Assembly (NCBI GenBank): GCA_027003085.1
Contig: JALWYR010000216.1
Coordinates: 1 to 12,380 of the forward strand
Direction of reading: 5' to 3'
From: Flavobacteriales bacterium
GTDB taxonomy: Bacteria; Bacteroidota; Bacteroidia; Flavobacteriales; Flavobacteriaceae
Length of the DNA stretch: 12,380 bases
The position numbers were made by a program, and so were the translations under genes. Positions 1-7,339 of the stretch are shown in pieces. Position 1 is the stretch's first letter. Each line of letters begins with the position of its first letter. The notes under the pieces were generated by a model, which saw nothing but the letters and a program-made list of their open reading frames with translations, ran no database searches and was not told where the DNA came from.

Positions 1-116
1 CTTCAACTCGGAATAATTATTAATAAAACGGCATAGAAGGCCGAAAAAAATATTTTTATTAAGCGCAAAACCTTTGTTCCGGTATTTGTTTGAAAAAACA
101 TTGCCCCGAAATAACG

Positions 117-124
117 TAACTTTG
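117..124 (+). promoter_or_regulatory. Bacteroidota -7 promoter element of rnr
   Basis: TAACTTTG matches the Bacteroidota -7 consensus TAnnTTTG and ends 20 bases before the ATG at 145. A TTTG at 89-92 could be the -33 element, but its 24-base spacing is longer than the usual 19-21, so only the -7 box is convincing. Transcription would start near 130. That makes the GTG at 124, which lies in the box itself, an impossible start and favours the ATG at 145. Confidence 0.6.
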
Positions 125-144
125 TGCAAAACAAGCTTGAACCT

Positions 145-2331
145 ATGACGCCCGAAAATCCCGAAAAACTCCTTATTCGCGTGCTGCAAATCATGAACGC
201 CCACCCCCGCAGCTCGTTCAACTACCGCCAACTGGCCGCCCGGCTCGAACTGCATTCCGAAGAACTCAAACAATGGCTGCGACACGAACTGGAACGACTG
301 GCCGATGAAGATAAAATTGAAGAAACCGCCAAAGGCAAATACCGCATCAAACCCAAGGAAATCTTTGTAGCCGTCATGGACCTGACCAACACCGGCAGCG
401 GATTTGCCGTAACCGACGAGCTGGAAAAAGATATTTTCGTGCCCAACCGCTACCTGAACAAAGCCCTGCATGGCGATCTGGTGGAAGTGCGTATTATCCG
501 TTCGCGTCCGGGACGTAATCCCGAAGGCGAAGTGATACGCATCATCGAAAGGGCCAAAACCCGCTTTACGGGCATCGTGCGCATGCTGCAAGGTTTTGCC
601 TTTGTAGACCCCGACGACCCCAAAATGTATAAAAGTTTTTATGTGGATGAGGAAGACCTGAACGGCGCCGCCGACGGCGACAAGGTGGTGGTGGAAATGA
701 CCGACTGGCCGCCCAAAGCCGGTAGCCCCACCGGACGCGTGGTCAAAGTGCTGGGACGCCCGGGCGACAACGAAACCGAAATCCACGCCATTATCGACGA
801 ATATAACCTCCCCTACGAATTCGACCCCGAAGTGGAAATGGCCGCCGCCGATTTGCCGCAGGAAATTTCCGGCGAGGAAATCGCCCGCCGCCGCGATATG
901 CGCGACCGCGTTACCTTTACCATCGACCCCACGGACGCCAAAGACTTTGACGATGCCCTGTCGGTGCGTAAACTTGATAACGGCCGCTGGGAAATAGGCG
1001 TCCACATTGCCGACGTGAGTCATTACATTCGCCCGGGCAGCGTGCTCGACCGCGAGGCCTACCGGCGGGCCACATCGGTGTATTTGGTAGACCGCGTAAT
1101 TCCGATGCTTCCCGAAGTGCTGTCCAACAATCTTTGTTCCCTGCGCCCCAACGAGGACAAACTCACCTTTTCGGTGGTGTTCGAAATGGACGAAAAAGGA
1201 AAAGTTTACAAACGCTGGTTCGGCCGCACGGTGATTCATTCCGACAAACGTTTTACCTACGAAGAAGCCCAGGAAATACTGGACAAAGGCAAAGGCCTGT
1301 TCCACGAACAACTGGCGGTGCTCAACCGTATGGCCAAAAACCTGCGCAAACAACGTTTCGAACGCGGCGCCATCAGTTTCGAACGTTCCGAAGTGCGTTT
1401 CCGGCTGGACAAAAAGAAAAATCCGGTGGAGATTTATGTCAAAATACCCATCGACACGCACAAGCTTATCGAAGAATTTATGTTGCTGGCCAACCGGAGC
1501 GTGGCCGAATTTGTGGCCCTGGAAAAGAAAGGCAAAGTGTTCGTTTACCGCGTGCACGACAAACCCAAAGAAGACCGGCTCGAAGAACTGCGGCGCCTGG
1601 TGCTTAAATTCGGATACCGGCTCAATACCCAAGACGAAAAAAACCTGGCCAAGGCCATCAACGCCTTGCTTGAAGACGTTAAACACCGCAAGGAACGCAC
1701 CCTGGTGGAACTGATGGTGCTACGCACCATGAGCAAAGCCGTTTACACCACCGACAACCGCGGCCACTACGGACTGGCCTTTGATTACTACACCCACTTC
1801 ACTTCGCCCATTCGCCGCTATCCTGATGTAATGGTGCATCGCCTGCTACAACAATACCTGGACGGAAAACGGCCGCGCAACACCAAGGAATACGAAAAAA
1901 AATGTATCCAAGCCACCGACATGGAAATCAACGCCCAACACGCCGAATGGGATAGCATTGCCTATATGCAAGCCAAATATATTCAGGACTATATTGGCGA
2001 GGAATTCGACGGCGTTATTTCGGGTGTTACCGAATGGGGACTTTATGTGGAACTGGTGGACACGCTTATCGAAGGCATGGTGCGCCGCACCGAAATGCGC
2101 AACGATTATTTTATTTACGACCCCGACGACCAGGCCTTGATTGGCCAACGCACCCGTAAGCGCTATCAATTGGGCGACGATGTGCGCGTTCGTGTTATCG
2201 GGGTGAATTTGGAACGTAAACAAGTGAGTTTCGACCTGGCCGACGATTTTTCGAAACAGGACAACGGAACAAAAAAATCCAAAAAGAAAAAGAAGAAAAA
2301 CAAGAAAAAATCCAAGAACAAAAAAAGCTGA
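145..2331 (+). CDS. rnr: Ribonuclease R (RNase II/RNB family 3'-5' exoribonuclease)
   Basis: RNase R is a processive 3'-5' exoribonuclease that degrades structured RNA in the cytoplasm and takes part in rRNA and mRNA turnover. In this 728-aa product a winged-helix domain (about residues 5-65) is followed by two cold-shock domains (about 70-205) and the RNB catalytic domain (about 250-590). The catalytic block IDPTDAKDFDD carries the metal-binding aspartates D261, D267, D269 and D270, and the family signature TSPIRRYPDVMVHRLL lies near residue 553. An S1 RNA-binding domain (about 620-700) precedes a lysine-rich tail of about 20 residues. The length is normal for the family. I chose ATG 145 over GTG 124 because a -7 promoter box covers the GTG. 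It is the first gene of a close three-gene run. Identity is clear; the exact start is inferred. Confidence 0.96.
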   Translation: MTPENPEKLLIRVLQIMNAHPRSSFNYRQLAARLELHSEELKQWLRHELERLADEDKIEETAKGKYRIKPKEIFVAVMDLTNTGSGFAVTDELEKDIFVPNRYLNKALHGDLVEVRIIRSRPGRNPEGEVIRIIERAKTRFTGIVRMLQGFAFVDPDDPKMYKSFYVDEEDLNGAADGDKVVVEMTDWPPKAGSPTGRVVKVLGRPGDNETEIHAIIDEYNLPYEFDPEVEMAAADLPQEISGEEIARRRDMRDRVTFTIDPTDAKDFDDALSVRKLDNGRWEIGVHIADVSHYIRPGSVLDREAYRRATSVYLVDRVIPMLPEVLSNNLCSLRPNEDKLTFSVVFEMDEKGKVYKRWFGRTVIHSDKRFTYEEAQEILDKGKGLFHEQLAVLNRMAKNLRKQRFERGAISFERSEVRFRLDKKKNPVEIYVKIPIDTHKLIEEFMLLANRSVAEFVALEKKGKVFVYRVHDKPKEDRLEELRRLVLKFGYRLNTQDEKNLAKAINALLEDVKHRKERTLVELMVLRTMSKAVYTTDNRGHYGLAFDYYTHFTSPIRRYPDVMVHRLLQQYLDGKRPRNTKEYEKKCIQATDMEINAQHAEWDSIAYMQAKYIQDYIGEEFDGVISGVTEWGLYVELVDTLIEGMVRRTEMRNDYFIYDPDDQALIGQRTRKRYQLGDDVRVRVIGVNLERKQVSFDLADDFSKQDNGTKKSKKKKKKNKKKSKNKKS

Positions 2332-2345
2332 ATCAGTAAAATACC

Positions 2346-3500
2346 ATGAAAATCAAGCGTATGTTAATATGGGCCGGTTTGTTGGTTTTGGTGGCTGTCG
2401 TAATATTTTTTGTCCGCTATCCGTATATGCTCAGGGGTTTAAAGCATGTGTATTTAAAAGGGCATGTTACTTCCTACATTTCCGACTTTGCCGGTTATCC
2501 CCGCCGCAGGGTGGCTAACGGAAAAGTGCAAGCATGGCCCGAACACCGGTTCTACAACCGCTTACCCTTATCCAAGCGCCTGGAACGCTTCAACGAAAAA
2601 TACGGCACGGTGGCCTATTTGGTCATCAAAGACGATAGCATCCTGCTTGAAAAATACTACAAGGGCTACACGGCCGACAGCCTTTCCAATTCGTTTTCCA
2701 TGGCCAAAAGCATCACCATGCTGCTGTTGGCCAAGGCCATCAAAGACGGATTCATCCGGGGTTTGGACCAAAAACTCAAAGATTTTGTTCCCGGTATTCA
2801 AGGCCCTTATGCCGATAGTGTTACGCTCCGCCATTTGGCCATGATGGCCGGCGGGACCGATTGGGACGAAAACTATTACAGTCCGCTCAGCATCACGGCC
2901 GAAAGTTATTTTTCGGATGATTTGGATGCTTTGATGTTATCGCGGGTGCATTTTGTCAATCCCCCGGGCAAACGGTGGTTTTATTCCAGTGGCGACACGC
3001 AATTTTTGGGCATGGCCATCGTGCGGGCCACCGGAAAATCCTTGGCGGATTATTTGTCGGAAAGTTTTTGGCAACCTATGGGCATGCGCCGCGAGGCCTG
3101 GTGGAACACCGACCGGCCCGGCGGTATGGAAAAAACTTTTTGTTGCATTGCTTCCAATGCACGTGATTTTGCCCGTTTTGGCAAACTGATGATGCACAAA
3201 GGAAATTGGAACGGAACCCAACTGGTGGACACCGCTTTGGTTGACGAAATGATCCGGCCCCAGTTGCCCGGCATGCCACGCTACGGATTGCAATGGTGGC
3301 TGTTTGAACACAAGGGCGTAAGGGGCTATACCATGCGTGGGCATTTGGGGCAATACGTTATGGTGGTTCCTTCGGAAAACACCATTATTGTTCGTTTGGG
3401 ACAACGAAAACCGGCAAGCAAACCGGGAACCTATGCCCGGGATTTCTTTGTGTATTTGGATGAAGGGCTAAAATTGGCCCGTCAAGCCGGGACAAAATAA
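2346..3500 (+). CDS. Membrane-anchored serine hydrolase, beta-lactamase (class C/PBP-like) fold
   Basis: A 384-aa protein of the serine beta-lactamase-like superfamily (Pfam Beta-lactamase), which includes class C beta-lactamases, DD-peptidases, esterases and 6-aminohexanoate-dimer hydrolases. Visible motifs are the nucleophile SxxK (S118-M-A-K121), a Y213-S-S motif in the YxN/YxS position, and a H333-L-G triad in place of KTG. Residues 6-23 form one hydrophobic segment with a positively charged start and no obvious signal-peptidase site, so it is probably an uncleaved anchor with the enzyme facing the periplasm. The HLG variant is common among esterase and NylB-like members, so true beta-lactam resistance is not implied. 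The substrate is unknown. The gene begins 14 bases after rnr and is probably cotranscribed with it. Confidence 0.88.
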   Translation: MKIKRMLIWAGLLVLVAVVIFFVRYPYMLRGLKHVYLKGHVTSYISDFAGYPRRRVANGKVQAWPEHRFYNRLPLSKRLERFNEKYGTVAYLVIKDDSILLEKYYKGYTADSLSNSFSMAKSITMLLLAKAIKDGFIRGLDQKLKDFVPGIQGPYADSVTLRHLAMMAGGTDWDENYYSPLSITAESYFSDDLDALMLSRVHFVNPPGKRWFYSSGDTQFLGMAIVRATGKSLADYLSESFWQPMGMRREAWWNTDRPGGMEKTFCCIASNARDFARFGKLMMHKGNWNGTQLVDTALVDEMIRPQLPGMPRYGLQWWLFEHKGVRGYTMRGHLGQYVMVVPSENTIIVRLGQRKPASKPGTYARDFFVYLDEGLKLARQAGTK

Positions 3501-3512
3501 AAACAAGTGTCC

Positions 3513-4583
3513 ATGCACCGGCTCTATCGTGGCGACAACCTGGAAGTAATGCAACGCATTTTGCGCCAGTTTGCAGGCAGCGTGGATTTTATCTATATCG
3601 ACCCGCCCTACAACACAGGACTTTCTCAGTTCAGGGACTATAAAGATAAATTCTGGGGTCATTACGAACGAAAACGGCACCTGGGTTGGACGGATTTTAT
3701 GCGCGAACGTTTAAACCTGGCCCAGAGGTTCCTCAACAAAACCGGAAAAGTATTTGTTTCGATCGACGACAACGAACTTCCGAACCTTATTCTGCTTATG
3801 CGCCAAATTTTCGGCCGCGAAAATGTGGAAACCATGATTTGGCACAAGGTGCCGCAAGGCGGGTCCGCCGGTCAGGGAAAAATGAAACGGAGCAAACGCT
3901 TCCGCATCGACCATGAATATATTGTTGTGGGCTATCAGAACCGCAAAAACACGCGTTTCAACAAACCGCGCCAACCGCTGGCCGTCCACCGTGATTACGG
4001 CAATCCCGACAACGACCCGCGCGGACCGTGGATCAGTGCCGAACTTTGTAAATCGCGTAACAAATCCAATCCCAACGGCAAAAACTACTACACCATTCTC
4101 ACGCCGGGCGGACGTAAAATTACCCGCCAATGGCACGTTAGCCGCGAAGAATTGGAACGCCTCGATGCCGACGGACGCATTTGGTGGGGTAACGGCAATA
4201 TTATTCCCCGGCTCAAAAAATTTATTCGCGAACCGCAGCCGGTAATGCCTTCGTCGGTCATTACGGGCATTTCGCAAACCGAAGCCGTGCGTGAGTTGCA
4301 AAAAATGCTCCCGGGCGTCCGATTCGACAATCCCAAACCGGTGCGCCTGATCAAATACCTGCTGGAAATGGCCACGGGCCCCAACGCCTTGGTGATGGAC
4401 CTTTTTGCCGGCAGCGGAACCACGGCCCAGGCCGTTTTGGAACTGAACAACGAACAACAAGCCCGCCGCCGCTGTATCCTGATATCCAACGACGAAAACG
4501 AAAGCATCGATCGCGTATTGATTCCACGCATCGAAAAATTAGTTCAAATGTATCCAGGAAATAAATGGACGTTTTATTTTTAA
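3513..4583 (+). CDS. Site-specific adenine DNA methyltransferase, beta class (DPPY)
   Basis: An S-adenosylmethionine-dependent amino-methyltransferase, probably N6-adenine. Numbered from the ATG at 3513, the catalytic motif IV is DPPY (30-33, followed by NTG). The SAM-binding motif I, DLFAGSGTT (about 296-304), is near the C-terminus. This order, IV then target-recognition region then I, defines the beta class that includes type III Mod subunits and many type II enzymes. At 356 aa it is shorter than typical type III Mod proteins. The target-recognition region would be about residues 105-250. No restriction subunit or helicase is adjacent, so it looks like an orphan enzyme that may mark DNA for regulation or self-protection. 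A GTG at 3507 is an alternative start in the same frame, adding two residues. It follows the hydrolase gene by about 12 bases. Confidence 0.9.
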   Translation: MHRLYRGDNLEVMQRILRQFAGSVDFIYIDPPYNTGLSQFRDYKDKFWGHYERKRHLGWTDFMRERLNLAQRFLNKTGKVFVSIDDNELPNLILLMRQIFGRENVETMIWHKVPQGGSAGQGKMKRSKRFRIDHEYIVVGYQNRKNTRFNKPRQPLAVHRDYGNPDNDPRGPWISAELCKSRNKSNPNGKNYYTILTPGGRKITRQWHVSREELERLDADGRIWWGNGNIIPRLKKFIREPQPVMPSSVITGISQTEAVRELQKMLPGVRFDNPKPVRLIKYLLEMATGPNALVMDLFAGSGTTAQAVLELNNEQQARRRCILISNDENESIDRVLIPRIEKLVQMYPGNKWTFYF

Positions 4584-4601
4584 AAGTTTGATTCCAAACT
4601 T
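4584..4601 (+). terminator. Small hairpin right after the methyltransferase stop
   Basis: AAGTTTG (4584-4590) and CAAACTT (4595-4601) form a perfect 7-bp stem with a 4-base loop immediately after the TAA. There is no T-run after it, so it may be a weak terminator or a 3'-end stabiliser rather than a classical intrinsic terminator. Confidence 0.35.
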
Positions 4602-4630
4602 CAATTCAAAACTTCATATTGGGCTTTGCA

Positions 4631-4680
4631 AAAATCCGTGCATCGCTGAGGTTGATAAACCACAGAGGACGCAGAGTAGA
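4631..4680. repeat. Degenerate outlying copy of the CACAGAG hairpin repeat
   Basis: A decayed copy of the large hairpin repeats that follow. The left arm is only recognisable as ATCCGTG and CGCTGAGGTT. The right arm is intact over AACCACAGAGGAC and then GCAGAG. It lies 50 bases after the methyltransferase stop. Confidence 0.6.
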
Positions 4681-4718
4681 AACACTTTATAACACTAAAA
4701 ATTAAGATTAAAAAGAAA

Positions 4719-4820
4719 AACTCCGTGTAACGCTGTGCCGGACTCCGTGAAACTCTGTGGTTAAAATTTTTAAAAACCACAGAGGACACAGAGTTTATTT
4801 CACAGAGTATCACAGAGGGA
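4719..4820. repeat. Hairpin repeat copy 1 (CTCTGTG/CACAGAG array)
   Basis: About 100 bases forming a long imperfect inverted repeat. The left arm has four CTCYGTG-like heptamers (4721, 4731, 4743, 4753) and the right arm four CACAGAG heptamers (4778, 4787, 4801, 4811), at mirrored spacings of about 9-14 bases. The core is perfect: CTCTGTGGTT (4753-4762) pairs with AACCACAGAG (4775-4784) around a 12-base A/T loop. There is no open reading frame. The function is unknown; its place between convergent genes fits a two-way terminator or a non-autonomous repeat. Confidence 0.9.
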
Positions 4821-4900
4821 TTTTTTTAAAGTTTCACCGGGTTACAAAGCGGTGATGCCCTTCAATGTTTACAGTAGCAAATTAAAAATATTTTTAGAAA
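4821..4900. repeat. Conserved spacer between hairpin repeats, copy 1
   Basis: An 80-base non-hairpin segment that recurs nearly unchanged at 5218-5296. Its most conserved box is about 22 bases (4858-4879, from CCCTTCAATG to ACAGTAGCA), which also occurs at 5053-5074 and 5254-5275. Confidence 0.85.
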
Positions 4901-4999
4901 ACGCTGCGCGACTCTGTGCCGGACTCCGTGCGACTCTGTGGTTAAATTTTTAAAAACCACAGAGGACACACAGTTTATTTCACAGAGTATCACAGAGGG
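4901..4999. repeat. Hairpin repeat copy 2
   Basis: Same design as copy 1. Left-arm heptamers are at 4902, 4912, 4923 and 4934; right-arm heptamers at 4958, 4967 (variant CACACAG), 4981 and 4991. The arms differ slightly from copies 1 and 3 but match copy 4 closely on the left. Confidence 0.9.
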
Positions 5000-5115
5000 T
5001 AAGTTTCCTAAACGCTGTTACTGACCCGGTAAATGATTGTGAAATAATGAAGCCCGTCAATGATTACAGTAGCATAAAGGATTCGCGTCTTCAATTATTT
5101 TTTTTTGACATATAA
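5000..5115. repeat. Diverged spacer between hairpin repeats, copy 2
   Basis: Mostly unlike the other two spacers, but it keeps their 22-base box at 5053-5074 with about two mismatches to 4858-4879. The rest is A/T-rich with a T-run at about 5098-5106. No coding sequence is seen. Confidence 0.6.
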
Positions 5116-5217
5116 AACTCCGTGAAACGCTGTGCCGGACTCCGTGAAACTCTGTGGTTAAAATTATTAAAAACCACAGAGAACACAGAGTTTATTTCAC
5201 AGAGTAACACAGAGGGA
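5116..5217. repeat. Hairpin repeat copy 3
   Basis: Nearly identical to copy 1 at a fixed offset of 397 bases. Left-arm heptamers are at 5118, 5128, 5140 and 5150; right-arm heptamers at 5175, 5184, 5198 and 5208. The block 4719-4946 is repeated as 5116-5342 with only a few differences, including one net base lost near 5246. This shows a recent duplication of a hairpin-spacer-half-hairpin unit. Confidence 0.9.
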
Positions 5218-5296
5218 TTTTTTTAAAGTTTCACCGGGTTACAAAGTGTGATGCCCTTCAATGTTTACAGTAGCAAATAAAAAATATTTTTAGAAA
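5218..5296. repeat. Conserved spacer between hairpin repeats, copy 3
   Basis: Near-identical to 4821-4900, at an offset of 397 bases falling to 396 after a one-base deletion. It contains the third example of the 22-base box at 5254-5275. Confidence 0.85.
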
Positions 5297-5370
5297 ACGC
5301 TGCGCGACTCTGTGCCGGACTCCGTGTAGCTCTGTGGTTAAAAAAATAAAACAAAAATTAAACCACAGGG
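5297..5370. repeat. Hairpin repeat copy 4, right arm truncated
   Basis: The left arm is complete, with heptamers at 5298, 5308, 5319 and 5330. The right arm ends after a single ACCACAGG element near 5362-5369. The remaining core, CTCTGTGGTTAA paired with TTAAACCACAGGG, still forms a hairpin with an A-rich loop. Confidence 0.85.
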
Positions 5371-5392
5371 TGCCCAATGTTTTTTAAAACAT
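5330..5392 (-). terminator. Probable terminator region downstream of gltX
   Basis: Reading out of gltX on the minus strand, transcription first meets a perfect palindrome, ATGTTTT-AA-AAAACAT (5377-5392). It then meets the core of hairpin copy 4 (5330-5369), whose loop reads T-rich on this strand. Two stems close to the stop and T-rich stretches make this the likely 3' end of the gltX transcript. Confidence 0.45.
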
Positions 5393-5425
5393 AACCCAAA
5401 GGGGAAATTCCAAAAGTAACAGGTG

Positions 5426-6961
5426 CTATCCCGGCAAAGTTTCCAAAGCCCGCCGGATACGTTTCAAAGTTTCGTCGCGGCCCAGCAATACCATCGTGGC
5501 AAACAAGTCCGGCCCTTTCAAATCGCCGGCCAAGGCCAGGCGTAAAGGTTGAAGCACCTTGCCAAAGCCCAATCCCTGTCCGTTAATCCAATCCGACAGT
5601 TGTTGTTTGATGTTCGCCGCCTCCCAGGGCTCGATATTTTCCAAAACCGCGAGCACTTGCTCCATGATTTCCGGTGTTTGGCTTTTCCATTGCTTTTTGA
5701 CTGCTTTGGGTGCATAAGTCTCCGGTGCAACATAGAAAAACGAGGTCCATGTCCAAAAATCCTGCGGGAAAGTAAGCCGTTCGCGCACCAGGGCCAAGAC
5801 TTTGCGGGTATAATCCATTAAACCGTCGTCGGAACGGATGTCTTTTTGCAAATGTTTTTCAAGCACCGGAATAATCAATTCCAGCATTTGGTCATCGCTT
5901 AATTTCTGGAAATGTTGGTGCTGAAACCAACGGGCTTTTTCGGGGTCGAAGCGGGCGCCGCTTTTGTTGATGCGCAACAAGTCAAAGGCGGTAATCAATT
6001 CATCCATAGTAAAAATTTCCTGTTCGGTTCCCGGATTCCAACCCAGCAAGGCAAGCATATTGACGAAGGCCTGAGGCAGGTATCCCGCTTCGCGATAACC
6101 TTGCGTGGTTTTTCCTGTGGCGGGGTCGGTCCACGACAGGGGGAAAACCGGAAATCCGCCCGCATCGCCGTCGCGCTTGCTCAGTTTGCCTTTGCCCGAA
6201 GGTTTGAGAATAAGCGGCAGGTGGGCAAATTGCGGCGGCTGCCAACCGAAGGCTTCATACAGCAGGATGTGCAAAGGCAACGAAGGAAGCCATTCTTCGC
6301 CACGGATTACGTGCGTGATTTCCATCAACCGGTCGTCCACAATGTTGGCCAAATGATAAGTGGGCAGTCCATCGCTTTTGACCAGCACTTTATCGTCGAG
6401 CGTGGAGGTGTCCACCCGGACTTGGCCGCGAATCAAATCCTGCATTACCAACGTGCGGCCTTCGGGGATTTTGAAACGCACCACCCGCGGGGCATCGCTT
6501 TCCAGCAGGCGTTTTACTTCACCGGTGGGCAAACTCAACGCATTGCGCATGCGCATACGCGTGGCGGCATCATAGGTAAACGTCCGGCCTTGTTTTTCGG
6601 CTTCGCGGCGGGCGGTGTCCAGTTCTTCGGGCGTGTCGAAGGCGTAGTAAGCTTTACCTTCGTCCAGCAGTTGGCGGATGTAGCGGTCATAGATTTCCTT
6701 GCGTTCGCTTTGGCGGTAGGGCCCGTAATCGCCACCGTAGCCGTAACCTTCGTCGGGCACTATGCCGACCCATTCCAGGGCTTCGCGGATGTAGTCCACG
6801 GCTCCCGGAACAAAGCGTTTTTGGTCGGTATCCTCGATGCGCAGGACGAATTGCCCACCGTGTTTTTTGGCCAACAAATAGTTGTAAAGCGCCGTTCGCA
6901 CGCCACCCATATGCAGGGGGCCCGTGGGACTGGGCGCAAAGCGGACACGCAAGGATTTCAT
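5426..6961 (-). CDS. gltX: Glutamyl-tRNA synthetase
   Basis: A class I aminoacyl-tRNA synthetase that charges tRNA-Glu with glutamate in the cytoplasm. The product is 511 aa, a usual length. The nucleotide-binding HIGH motif is present as HMGG (17-20) inside PSPTGPLHMGG. The KMSKS loop is KLSKR (259-263). The C-terminal part (about 330-511) would be the anticodon-binding helical domain. I chose ATG 6961 because a TTG at 6982, which would add seven residues, lies inside the -7 promoter box. The residues after ATG 6961 (MKSLRVRFAPSPTG) match the normal start of the family. The gene converges on the methyltransferase gene across the repeat array. Nothing in it looks broken. Confidence 0.97.
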   Translation of the reverse strand: MKSLRVRFAPSPTGPLHMGGVRTALYNYLLAKKHGGQFVLRIEDTDQKRFVPGAVDYIREALEWVGIVPDEGYGYGGDYGPYRQSERKEIYDRYIRQLLDEGKAYYAFDTPEELDTARREAEKQGRTFTYDAATRMRMRNALSLPTGEVKRLLESDAPRVVRFKIPEGRTLVMQDLIRGQVRVDTSTLDDKVLVKSDGLPTYHLANIVDDRLMEITHVIRGEEWLPSLPLHILLYEAFGWQPPQFAHLPLILKPSGKGKLSKRDGDAGGFPVFPLSWTDPATGKTTQGYREAGYLPQAFVNMLALLGWNPGTEQEIFTMDELITAFDLLRINKSGARFDPEKARWFQHQHFQKLSDDQMLELIIPVLEKHLQKDIRSDDGLMDYTRKVLALVRERLTFPQDFWTWTSFFYVAPETYAPKAVKKQWKSQTPEIMEQVLAVLENIEPWEAANIKQQLSDWINGQGLGFGKVLQPLRLALAGDLKGPDLFATMVLLGRDETLKRIRRALETLPG

Positions 6962-6979
6962 AAGCACTCGTTTTGACGG

Positions 6980-6987
6980 CAAAGTTA
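6980..6987 (-). promoter_or_regulatory. Bacteroidota -7 promoter element of gltX
   Basis: On the minus strand this reads TAACTTTG, the same octamer as before rnr and mazE. It ends 18 bases before the ATG at 6961. No good -33 TTG was found at 19-21 bases further up. Confidence 0.55.
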
Positions 6988-7012
6988 GTCAATTTAGCGG
7001 GGACGGCTAAGA

Positions 7013-7260
7013 ATCAGGGCGCCCCGCCGCTCGGGTTCGGCGGCTTCGCCAACACCAAGCGCTTCGGCCGGCGGAGCGTCCTCGCGCTTGGTGTGCCGAA
7101 CACCGGCGCCGGCCGGGCTGTCCGCTTAAATGCGGCTTGGGCCGCGGCGGTTTGCTAAGGGCCGGCTGCGATGTCTCCTCGGTTCCTCGGAGCCTGCTCG
7201 CCGGCAGCAAACCATGCCGCGCCCCTTCGCCGCATAACAGCTCCCATCCCTGGCGCGATT
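7013..7260. other. GC-rich, highly structured non-coding block
   Basis: The gap between gltX and mazE holds about 250 bases that are far more GC-rich than either neighbour and full of stems. CCGCCG (7024-7029) faces CGGCGG (7038-7043). GTTCGGC (7035-7041) and ACACCAAGCGC (7052-7062) pair with GCGCTTGGTGT (7084-7094) and GCCGAAC (7095-7101). CCGGCGCCGG (7103-7112) is self-complementary. TTTGCT...GCCGGC (7151-7166) pairs with GCCGGCAGCAAA (7200-7211). The heptamer TCCTCGG is repeated at 7176 and 7184. No frame here looks coding. It resembles GC-rich intergenic blocks I recall from environmental Bacteroidota genomes, which I cannot check. It could be a dispersed repeat or a structured RNA. Confidence 0.55.
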
Positions 7261-7331
7261 TTTCGGGAAGGGTTCCTGTGGATTATCTTGCTTAAAAAAC
7301 CGACTTTTTTCCCCGATTTCAAGAAAAGTAT

Positions 7332-7339
7332 TAACTTTG
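7332..7339 (+). promoter_or_regulatory. Bacteroidota -7 promoter element of mazEF
   Basis: TAACTTTG again, ending 19 bases before the mazE ATG at 7359. No convincing -33 TTG is present at the normal distance, so the promoter may be weak or need the T-rich run at 7305-7310. Confidence 0.6.

Noticed and set aside
1..116. A gene upstream of rnr
   Set aside because: Only an A/T-rich stretch is present; the minus-strand frame overlapping it runs into the rnr promoter and start and has no protein-like features.
124..144. GTG start giving RNase R seven extra residues
   Set aside because: The GTG is inside the TAACTTTG promoter box, so it would not be transcribed; ATG 145 fits.
3711..4460. 249-codon minus-strand reading frame opposite the methyltransferase
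   Set aside because: Antisense to a gene with intact catalytic motifs, and with no domain of its own.
4601..4813. Small minus-strand reading frame in the repeat array
   Set aside because: It is composed of repeat sequence, lacks any protein-like pattern and is not kept in the second copy.
4631..5370. CRISPR array
   Set aside because: The repeats are about 100 bases, internally palindromic and variable, the spacers are repeated rather than unique, and no cas gene is present.
5912..6976. 354-codon plus-strand reading frame opposite gltX
   Set aside because: It lies wholly antisense to a clear glutamyl-tRNA synthetase gene and has no recognisable domain; long antisense frames are common over GC-rich genes.
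6962..6982. TTG start giving GltX seven extra residues
   Set aside because: The TTG is inside the promoter box on the minus strand, and the family normally begins close to the residues after ATG 6961.
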